A stretch of DNA of 7,671 bases from Rhodospirillaceae bacterium (GTDB taxonomy: Bacteria > Pseudomonadota > Alphaproteobacteria > Rhodospirillales > Magnetospirillaceae): assembly GCA_030151865.1 (NCBI GenBank), contig JASLCK010000025.1, positions 1-7,671 on the forward strand, written 5' to 3'. This document shows, one piece after another, positions 1 to 5,054 of the stretch. Position numbers and translations under genes: made by a program. The number at the start of each line of letters is the position of its first letter. Within the stretch, counting starts at the first letter, position 1. The notes under the pieces were generated by a model, which had not been told where the DNA came from, searched no databases, and saw only the letters and a list, made by a program, of their open reading frames with translations.

Positions 1-65
1 GCTCAAACGCCGCGCGGGCTTATCGCATTTTCGATCTGATCCAATCAGGTCGAAATCTGCTCTAA
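1..65 (+). CDS. Possible 3' end of an upstream gene (partial, uncertain)
   Basis: The third forward frame is open from the window edge to a TAA at 63-65. It would give a 20-residue tail ending ...YRIFDLIQSGRNLL, which looks like a plausible amphipathic helix. The next gene would start 20 bases later, which suits an operon. The other two forward frames do not exclude it: one stops at 37-39 and the other runs open into the next gene in frame. Too little is visible to name a product. The call rests only on the open frame and the spacing. Confidence 0.25.
   Translation, partial: SNAARAYRIFDLIQSGRNLL
29..55 (+). repeat. Inverted repeat / short hairpin upstream of the ArsC-like gene
   Basis: TTTCGATCTGAT (29-40) and ATCAGGTCGAAA (44-55) are inverted copies around a 3-base spacer. 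The single difference becomes a G-U pair in plus-strand RNA. No T-run follows, so it is not a standard intrinsic terminator. It could be an operator, an mRNA processing hairpin or part of the upstream coding sequence. Confidence 0.45.
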
Positions 66-85
66 ACAAGGGAAGGGCAGCCGTC

Positions 86-535
86 ATGGCCCATGTGATC
101 TTCTATGAAAAGCCGGGCTGTTCGGGCAACACGAAGCAGAAGAAGCGCCTGATCGCCTCGGGCCACACGGTGGAGGCCAGGGATATTCTCTGTCAGGACT
201 GGACACCGGCCCGGCTGCGGCCATTTTTCGGCGCCCTCCCCCTTGTGCAATGGTTCAACGCCTCGGCCCCTCCCATCCGCGACGGCCGACTTTTACCCCA
301 ATGCCTGAGCGAAGCCGAGGCGTTGAGCCATATGTGCGCCAATCCCTTACTGATCCGCCGTCCGTTGATGGAGGTCGGCGGAACTTTCCGCTGTGGATTC
401 GACGAAATCATCATCGGGATCTGGATTGGCCTGTCGCCTGCGCCCCCCGTTGCCGATGGGTGCGACCGCCACGACGGCCGCCCCTGTGTTCAACTGGAAA
501 AGCGGATTACCCGGCAATCGCCAGCAAAGCCTTGA
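86..535 (+). CDS. Nitrogenase-associated protein, ArsC/Spx-like thioredoxin fold
   Basis: This 149-residue protein matches the small 'nitrogenase-associated protein' family related to arsenate reductase ArsC and Spx. It opens with VIFYEKPGCSGNTKQK, which places Cys12 where ArsC has its active cysteine. Further on it has the PLLIRRPLMEVGG segment (residues 87-99, with Arg91-Arg92-Pro93), matching the ArsC N-P-x-L-I-x-R-P motif. These genes usually sit in nif regions, but their biochemical role is not settled. Arsenate reduction is unlikely to be the main job, and a redox or metal-handling role in nitrogenase assembly or protection is inference. The ATG at 86 is chosen because the fold begins directly there and GGAAGG lies about 10 bases upstream, although the frame stays open to the window edge. 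The C-terminal part after about residue 118 is rich in Cys, Arg and His and does not look like the core fold. The 3' end overlaps draG by 29 bases, tail to tail. Confidence 0.85.
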   Translation: MAHVIFYEKPGCSGNTKQKKRLIASGHTVEARDILCQDWTPARLRPFFGALPLVQWFNASAPPIRDGRLLPQCLSEAEALSHMCANPLLIRRPLMEVGGTFRCGFDEIIIGIWIGLSPAPPVADGCDRHDGRPCVQLEKRITRQSPAKP

Positions 536-1388
536 CCTGGCCCCGAATGTCTTGAGACACGGCTTGATCCAGTCGGTTCAACCAGACGCGGGGAATGGCC
601 TGAACGCCATAAGTTGCCCCGGCCAGCATCCCCGCCAAAGCCCCGGCGGTATCCGCATCCCCCCCTTGATTGACCGTCCTGACCACACAATCCTCAAAGG
701 AATCCGTCAGGAAATAGTGGTGCATCACCGTTTGCACGGTATCGACCACATAAGGTGAACTCAGCCCATGATATTTGTCGAAACGAAAGGCTTTATGCAG
801 CGCAGACAACGCGTGTGTTTCGTCACGCACCGCCTTCATCCCCGCCCCTGCCAGCAAAGCGCTGAGCATGCGGGAAAAGGACTGGCTGGCGGCATCGGAT
901 AGCGGGTGATGGTGCGTGATCCGCGCCTGCGACAAGGCCCAATCCGCCGCCACATCCGGCTGCCGCCATGCCGCCAGAGTCACCGGCAGAATCCGCATGG
1001 CTCCGCCATTCCCGGCATCACCGTCGCAGAACTCTCCCTGAACCGTCCCTGACGTCAAAAACCGGCGCAAACCGCGGCGGCAGGTGTTACCGACATCGAC
1101 CGGCCCTGTTTTCAGCCACGCCCCCAATTCCTGGCAAATATCGCGAATGTCGAATGTCCGACATCGGACAAGAGAGCGGCCAATGGCCAGGGACATCTCG
1201 GTATCGTCGGTCACCTGCCCCGGAGCCAGATATAGCCAGCCACCACCGATGATTTGCCGATGGATACGGTACTTGGCTTCGATCTCGCCTTTGGTCATGA
1301 ACTCCACGGTCGCCCCCAGGGCATCGCCGATGGCAAACCCCAAATAAGCGCCCAAGGCCCGCTGCTCTGTACTAAGAGATGCTTCCAT
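507..1388 (-). CDS. draG: ADP-ribosyl-[dinitrogenase reductase] glycohydrolase DraG
   Basis: DraG hydrolyses the ADP-ribose from the modified arginine of NifH and so reactivates nitrogenase. The 293-residue product is about the size of the Rhodospirillum rubrum enzyme. It has the ADP-ribosylglycohydrolase hallmarks in order: GDALGATVEFMTKGE near residues 21-35, the metal-binding T-D-D at 60-62, VDVGNT at 97-102, ITHHHPLSD at 157-165, and NQGGDADTAGALAG at 240-253. In that last segment Asp244, Asp246 and Thr247 should bind the dimetal (Mn) centre. The ATG at 1388 is chosen because family similarity starts there and a GGGGGA ribosome binding site lies just upstream; the frame is open further upstream but that part overlaps draT. 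It begins 14 bases after the draT stop, so the two are very likely co-transcribed. In relatives DraG is held inactive at the membrane through AmtB and GlnK/GlnB. Those partners are not in this window. Confidence 0.97.
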   Translation of the reverse strand: MEASLSTEQRALGAYLGFAIGDALGATVEFMTKGEIEAKYRIHRQIIGGGWLYLAPGQVTDDTEMSLAIGRSLVRCRTFDIRDICQELGAWLKTGPVDVGNTCRRGLRRFLTSGTVQGEFCDGDAGNGGAMRILPVTLAAWRQPDVAADWALSQARITHHHPLSDAASQSFSRMLSALLAGAGMKAVRDETHALSALHKAFRFDKYHGLSSPYVVDTVQTVMHHYFLTDSFEDCVVRTVNQGGDADTAGALAGMLAGATYGVQAIPRVWLNRLDQAVSQDIRGQVKALLAIAG

Positions 1389-1402
1389 GCCGTCCCCCAA
1401 GG

Positions 1403-2233
1403 CTAGAAATAACTGGCCGTCACGCGGTATTCGCCGCCAATCACCAAAAACTCTCCCTCTCCCTTCAGCGGATGCACCGGCAACAGGGTGTTGAAGAAGA
1501 CGATCTTGGAAACGGGAACCCGCACCGACAAAATTGTGTCGCCGAAACAACCGGCGACATCCCGATCCTCGGAAAACGAAACCAGATTGTTGAGGCGGAT
1601 CAGAACCTGGCGCTTATCCAAACGCTTGATGATCTGATGTTCGTCGAAGTTATTGGTGCCGCGAAACAAAAGCCGATGGCTTTCCCCTCGGGCGGCATAC
1701 GTCCCTAAAGCCCACTGACAGAACTCATAGAGCATGTCCAACTGCGTCAGGATGGCGTTGTTATGGAAGCGGCTGGATATTTTTTCTTCCACATAGCGGA
1801 TCCAGACCGGCCCGAACACACAGGTGATCGGCGCGCGGTGATAGGTGGGAAACAGACCGAAACGGCTTTCCACCCACCCCTTCAGCACCGCGCCTTCAGG
1901 ACTGTTGCTGTCATACCCCCAACCTTTGAGCAACCGGAGGAAGGAAGACAGGTAACGCCTGACCGTGCGGCCATCACGCTGGACTTCCACGCTCCGGCTG
2001 TCCTGTTGTTCAGGATCGATGCCGAACATCGCCATCATGTAGCAATAGAAGGCGTCACCGGCATCGTGCAAATCCTCGGCCCGGGACAGCATTTCCCACA
2101 GACTGGGATTCATTTCGCGACAGCCGGAAATATGCATGGGCAAAGGGTGCTCGTTGAAATCAGCCCCTCCCAACAGCGGCGTCGGCAGGCCCACCAGATT
2201 TGTGCTTTGCCCGAAGACCGTCGGCTTCGTCAT
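1403..2233 (-). CDS. draT: NAD+-dinitrogen-reductase ADP-ribosyltransferase DraT
   Basis: DraT transfers ADP-ribose from NAD+ to one arginine of NifH, which blocks docking with the MoFe protein and switches nitrogen fixation off after ammonium addition or energy loss. The 276-residue protein has the family length and its typical start (MTKPTVFGQSTNLVGLP). Candidate residues of the R-S-E type ADP-ribosyltransferase site are Arg191 in LLFRGTN, the serine in NNLVSFSEDRDVA (about 219-221), and the E-x-E pair Glu259/Glu261 in KGEGEFLVIGGEYRV. The ATG at 2233 is preferred over the in-frame ATG at 2374 because homology starts there and AGGAGGGG (2243-2250) lies upstream with an 11-base gap. That binding site sits in one arm of a perfect inverted repeat. 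The gene is divergent from nifH, its target, and is followed closely by draG. In relatives activity is controlled by PII proteins (GlnB), which are not encoded here. Confidence 0.97.
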   Translation of the reverse strand: MTKPTVFGQSTNLVGLPTPLLGGADFNEHPLPMHISGCREMNPSLWEMLSRAEDLHDAGDAFYCYMMAMFGIDPEQQDSRSVEVQRDGRTVRRYLSSFLRLLKGWGYDSNSPEGAVLKGWVESRFGLFPTYHRAPITCVFGPVWIRYVEEKISSRFHNNAILTQLDMLYEFCQWALGTYAARGESHRLLFRGTNNFDEHQIIKRLDKRQVLIRLNNLVSFSEDRDVAGCFGDTILSVRVPVSKIVFFNTLLPVHPLKGEGEFLVIGGEYRVTASYF

Positions 2234-2244
2234 TACGATGAGCC

Positions 2245-2271
2245 CCTCCTGTCGATTGGTACGACAGGAGG
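2245..2271 (-). promoter_or_regulatory. Perfect inverted repeat that would hide the draT ribosome binding site
   Basis: CCTCCTGTCG (2245-2254) and CGACAGGAGG (2262-2271) form a perfect 10-base inverted repeat around 7 bases. In a minus-strand transcript starting upstream of 2271 the 3' arm contains the draT Shine-Dalgarno AGGAGG, and CCUCCU in the 5' arm would pair with it. The repeat also contains TGT-N11-ACA (2250-2266), one base longer than the NifA site consensus, so a DNA-binding role is an alternative. The repeat is directly visible; its effect on translation is inference. Confidence 0.6.
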
Positions 2272-2273
2272 AA

Positions 2274-2290
2274 ATGCAAGTTTTGGGCCT
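2274..2290 (-). promoter_or_regulatory. Candidate sigma-54-like promoter for draTG (weak)
   Basis: On the minus strand AGGCCC-AAAAC-TTGCAT has the invariant GG and GC with the required 10-base spacing, and a perfect TTGCAT -12 half. The -24 half differs from TGGCAC at two positions. Transcription would start near 2264. In R. rubrum draTG is expressed largely independently of nif control, which argues for caution. Confidence 0.35.
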
Positions 2291-2336
2291 TAAGGCGACA
2301 AAGGCCACAAAACCGCCGCAACACATCCCGACAGCA

Positions 2337-2352
2337 TGTGCGGCTTGCGACA
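2337..2352 (+). promoter_or_regulatory. NifA upstream activator site, distal
   Basis: TGT-GCGGCTTGCG-ACA is a perfect match to the NifA binding consensus TGT-N10-ACA. Its centre is about 98 bases upstream of the -24 element of nifH and 19 bases from the centre of the second site, close to two helical turns. Confidence 0.75.
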
Positions 2353-2355
2353 CCG

Positions 2356-2371
2356 TGTCGTCTTCCCGACA
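2356..2371 (+). promoter_or_regulatory. NifA upstream activator site, proximal
   Basis: TGT-CGTCTTCCCG-ACA matches the NifA consensus TGT-N10-ACA and extends to a dyad, GTGTCG-6-CGACAC (2355-2372). It is centred about 80 bases upstream of the -24 GG and roughly 100 bases from the expected nifH start, the usual distance for enhancer binding by NifA. Confidence 0.85.
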
Positions 2372-2399
2372 CAAAGGGAAGACTCCCGCTGACCCGCAC

Positions 2400-2412
2400 T
2401 AATTATCTGATT
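2400..2412 (-). promoter_or_regulatory. IHF-like binding site
   Basis: The minus strand reads AATCAGATAATTA, matching the IHF consensus WATCAANNNNTTR at all but one fixed position. It lies between the NifA sites and the sigma-54 promoter, where IHF-induced bending normally brings NifA to the polymerase. AT-rich DNA gives chance matches, so this remains a candidate. Confidence 0.5.
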
Positions 2413-2433
2413 TCAAAAGATAATATCATTATC
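2402..2433. repeat. AT-rich block with three alternating ATTATC half-sites
   Basis: ATTATCT (2402-2408), AGATAAT (2418-2424) and ATTATC (2428-2433) form two overlapping inverted repeats with spacers of 9 and 3 bases, just upstream of the nifH -24 element and overlapping the IHF-like site. It may simply be bendable AT-rich DNA or a binding site for an unknown regulator. Confidence 0.4.
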
Positions 2434-2441
2434 CACAAAAC

Positions 2442-2456
2442 TGGCACGGCTGTTGC
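2442..2456 (+). promoter_or_regulatory. Sigma-54 (-24/-12) promoter of nifHDK
   Basis: TGGCAC-GGCTG-TTGC is a perfect match to the RpoN consensus TGGCAC-N5-TTGC. Transcription should start close to 2467, leaving a leader of about 65 bases before nifH. Together with the NifA sites upstream this makes nifHDK a standard NifA/RpoN-dependent operon. Confidence 0.93.
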
Positions 2457-2533
2457 CTTACTCCCTTGCGTGGCGGCGGCTCCAGTCCCCGTCAAGGCAA
2501 TTCAAAAGCTTGGACAGCGAAAGGAAACACGCA

Positions 2534-3421
2534 ATGCCTCGTCAGATCGCTTTCTACGGCAAGGGTGGTATCGGTAAGTCCACCACGTCCCAGAACACCC
2601 TGGCCGCTCTGGTCGAAATGGGCCAGAAGATCCTCATCGTCGGCTGTGATCCCAAGGCCGACTCCACCCGCCTGATCCTCAACACCAAACTCCAAGACAC
2701 GGTTCTGCACTTGGCCGCCAAGGCGGGCTCGGTTGAAGACCTCGAGCTCGAGGACGTCATGAAGATCGGCTACAAGGGCATCAAATGCACCGAATCCGGC
2801 GGCCCGGAACCGGGCGTCGGGTGCGCTGGCCGCGGCGTCATCACCGCCATCAACTTCCTGGAAGAAAACGGCGCCTATGACGACGTCGATTACGTCTCCT
2901 ATGACGTGCTGGGCGACGTGGTTTGCGGTGGCTTCGCCATGCCGATCCGCGAAAACAAGGCCCAGGAAATCTACATCGTCATGTCCGGCGAAATGATGGC
3001 GCTGTTCGCCGCCAACAACATCGCCAAGGGCATCTTGAAATATGCCGGTTCGGGCGGGGTGCGTCTGGGCGGGCTGATCTGCAACGAGCGCCAGACCGAC
3101 CGCGAAATCGAGTTGGCCGAAGCCCTGGCCAAGCGCCTCAACACCCAGATGATCCACTTTGTCCCGCGCGACAACGTGGTTCAGCACGCTGAGCTGCGCC
3201 GCCAGACGGTCATTCAGTACAACCCCGACTGCAAGCAGGCCGGCGAATACCGTCAATTGGCCACCAAGATCCACGCCAATGCCGGCAAGGGCACCATCCC
3301 CACCCCCATCAGCATGGAAGAGCTGGAAGATATGCTGATCGAGTTCGGCATCATGAAGACCGACGAACAGCAACTGGCCGAATTGCAGGCCAAGGAACGC
3401 ACCATGTGCAGCGCCGGTTAA
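2534..3421 (+). CDS. nifH: Nitrogenase iron protein (dinitrogenase reductase) NifH
   Basis: NifH is the ATP-dependent electron donor to the MoFe protein and also acts in cofactor maturation. The 295-residue protein has the Walker A P-loop GKGGIGKS (residues 9-16), CDPKADSTR (from Cys38), ESGGPEPGVGCAGRGV with cluster ligand Cys97, and DVLGDVVCGGFAMPIR with the second ligand Cys131. The homodimer would hold one [4Fe-4S] cluster. Arg100, three residues after Cys97, is the arginine modified by DraT (Arg101 in R. rubrum numbering). The ATG at 2534 is chosen over an in-frame ATG at 2453 because the family begins MPRQIAFYGKGG, AAGGA lies 8 bases upstream, and 2453 falls inside the -12 element of the promoter. 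It is the first gene of the operon and the most strongly expressed nif product in relatives. The C-terminal tail after the conserved domain ends in TMCSAG. Confidence 0.99.
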   Translation: MPRQIAFYGKGGIGKSTTSQNTLAALVEMGQKILIVGCDPKADSTRLILNTKLQDTVLHLAAKAGSVEDLELEDVMKIGYKGIKCTESGGPEPGVGCAGRGVITAINFLEENGAYDDVDYVSYDVLGDVVCGGFAMPIRENKAQEIYIVMSGEMMALFAANNIAKGILKYAGSGGVRLGGLICNERQTDREIELAEALAKRLNTQMIHFVPRDNVVQHAELRRQTVIQYNPDCKQAGEYRQLATKIHANAGKGTIPTPISMEELEDMLIEFGIMKTDEQQLAELQAKERTMCSAG

Positions 3422-3452
3422 AAGCCCCCCTCGCAATCGGATGCCTGCCATG

Positions 3453-3485
3453 TCTCCCGCCGCCACCCCTCCCGGCGGCGGGAGA
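3453..3485 (+). terminator. Strong hairpin between nifH and nifD (attenuator or mRNA stabiliser)
   Basis: TCTCCCGCCGCC (3453-3464) and GGCGGCGGGAGA (3474-3485) form a perfect 12-base GC-rich stem with a 9-base loop. No T-run follows, so full termination is unlikely. Similar hairpins after nifH in other diazotrophs fit with protecting nifH mRNA or reducing expression of nifDK relative to nifH. The structure is evident; the function is inferred. Confidence 0.65.
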
Positions 3486-3511
3486 GCCCCCTCGTTAGAA
3501 GGAGAAGGCTC

Positions 3512-4969
3512 ATGAGCCTCGACGAAACCAACGATACCGCGTTCCATGAAGACCTGATCAAGGAGGTTCTGGCGCAGTATCCCGAAAAGGCCGCTAAAAA
3601 GCGCGCCCGCCATCTGAACGTCATGAAGGAAGACGAAGCTGCGGGCTCATCGTCCTGCGGCGTCAAATCCAACGTGAAATCCGTCCCCGGCGTCATGACC
3701 ATTCGTGGCTGCGCCTATGCCGGGTCCAAGGGTGTGGTGTGGGGTCCGGTCAAGGACATGCTGCACATTTCCCACGGGCCGGTGGGCTGTGGTCAATATT
3801 CCTGGTCCCAACGTCGCAACTACTTCACCGGCACGGTGGGCATCGATTCCTTCGTGACCATGCAGATCACCTCGGACTTCCAGGAACGCGACATCGTCTT
3901 CGGCGGCGACAAGAACCTGGACAAGATGCTCGATGAACTGAACGGTCTGTTTCCGTTGAGCAACGGCATCTCGATCCAGTCGGAATGCCCCATCGGCCTG
4001 ATCGGCGACGATATCGAAGCCGTCGCCAAGAAGAAGAACAAGGACATCGGCAAGCCGGTCGTGCCGGTGCGGTGCGAAGGTTTCCGCGGCGTCTCCCAGT
4101 CTCTGGGCCACCATATCGCCAATGACGCCATCCGCGACTGGGTCTTCGACAAGGCTGCGCCCGAATGGGAAACCAGCCCCTATGACGTCAACCTGATCGC
4201 CGATTACAACATCGGCGGCGACGCCTGGCCGTCGCGCAGGCTGCTGGAAGAGATGGGCCTGCGGGTCATCGGCTCGTGGTCCGGCGACGCCACCTTGGCG
4301 GAAATGGAACGCGCCCCCAAAGCGAAGCTGAACCTGATCCACTGCTATCGGTCGATGAACTACATCTGCCGCCACATGGAAGAGAAGTACAATATTCCGT
4401 GGGTGGAATATAACTTCTTTGGCCCCAGCCAGATCGCCAAAAGCCTGCGCACGATTGCCAGCCATTTCGACGAAACCATCCAAAAGAAAGCTGAAGAGGT
4501 CATCGCCAAATACCAGCCCCTGGTCGATGCGATTTTGGCCAAATACAAGCCCCGGCTGGAAGGCAAGAAGGTCATGCTCTATGTGGGCGGCCTGCGTCCC
4601 CGCCACGTCGCCGACGCCTATGACGACCTGGGCATGAACGTGGTCGGCACCGGCTATGAATTCGCTCACAACGACGATTATCAGCGCACCACCGAATATG
4701 TGAAGCAGGGCACGCTGATCTATGACGACGTCTCGGGCTACGAGCTTGAGAAGTTCATCGAAAGAATTCGTCCCGATCTGGTCGGGTCCGGCATCAAGGA
4801 AAAATACGCGACCCAGAAGATGGGCGTTCCCTTCCGCCAAATGCATTCATGGGACTATTCCGGCCCCTATCACGGCTATGACGGCTTTGCCATCTTCGCC
4901 CGCGACATGGACATGGCCGTAAACAGCCCGGTCTGGAGCAAGTTCAAGGCGCCCTGGAAGGCAGCCTGA
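3512..4969 (+). CDS. nifD: Nitrogenase molybdenum-iron protein alpha chain NifD
   Basis: NifD is the alpha subunit of dinitrogenase; it holds the FeMo-cofactor, where N2 is reduced, and shares the P-cluster with NifK. The 485-residue length is normal. P-cluster ligands are Cys67 (IRGCAYAGSKG), Cys93 (GPVGCGQYSW) and Cys159 (SECPIGLIGDD). The cofactor ligands are Cys278 (HCYRSMNYI) and His445 (RQMHSWDYSGPYHGYDGF). His200 in SQSLGHHIANDA corresponds to His195 of Azotobacter vinelandii, which is important for substrate reduction. The ATG at 3512 is supported by AAGGAG 7 bases upstream. It follows nifH after a 90-base gap containing a strong hairpin and precedes nifK by 85 bases. No missing ligand or frameshift was seen. 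Confidence 0.99.
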   Translation: MSLDETNDTAFHEDLIKEVLAQYPEKAAKKRARHLNVMKEDEAAGSSSCGVKSNVKSVPGVMTIRGCAYAGSKGVVWGPVKDMLHISHGPVGCGQYSWSQRRNYFTGTVGIDSFVTMQITSDFQERDIVFGGDKNLDKMLDELNGLFPLSNGISIQSECPIGLIGDDIEAVAKKKNKDIGKPVVPVRCEGFRGVSQSLGHHIANDAIRDWVFDKAAPEWETSPYDVNLIADYNIGGDAWPSRRLLEEMGLRVIGSWSGDATLAEMERAPKAKLNLIHCYRSMNYICRHMEEKYNIPWVEYNFFGPSQIAKSLRTIASHFDETIQKKAEEVIAKYQPLVDAILAKYKPRLEGKKVMLYVGGLRPRHVADAYDDLGMNVVGTGYEFAHNDDYQRTTEYVKQGTLIYDDVSGYELEKFIERIRPDLVGSGIKEKYATQKMGVPFRQMHSWDYSGPYHGYDGFAIFARDMDMAVNSPVWSKFKAPWKAA

Positions 4970-5054
4970 CCGACATCCCCTTTTTTCAAACACCCTCCCC
5001 GCCTGTGCGACGCCCAAAAACCGGGGGTGCAGGACGGCAGAAGGAGAAATTGTC

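Noticed and set aside
1389..1550. Longer draG from the ATG at 1550
   Set aside because: It would overlap the draT coding sequence in another frame; DraG similarity begins at 1388 after a ribosome binding site.
2234..2374. Longer draT from the ATG at 2374
   Set aside because: The extension covers the NifA sites, has no DraT-like sequence, and a strong Shine-Dalgarno precedes the start at 2233.
2136..2402. Plus-strand reading frame in the draT-nifH gap, including an AGGAGG-AA-ATG at 2266-2276
   Set aside because: It overlaps draT and the NifA sites, the AGGAGG is only two bases from the ATG, and the peptide has no recognisable features. The AGGAGG is one arm of the inverted repeat.
2453..2533. 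N-terminal extension of nifH from an in-frame ATG at 2453
   Set aside because: The ATG lies inside the -12 region of the sigma-54 promoter, and NifH homology and a good ribosome binding site start at 2534.
4936..4986. Possible terminator after nifD because of the T6 run at 4981-4986
   Set aside because: Only a weak, interrupted stem (AGGC/GCCT) precedes it and it is separated from the T-run; nifK has no promoter of its own, so read-through is expected.
4991..5029. Hairpin CACCC..CCCG / CGGGGGTG in the nifD-nifK gap
   Set aside because: The stem is bulged with a 20-base loop and no T-run; too weak to call.
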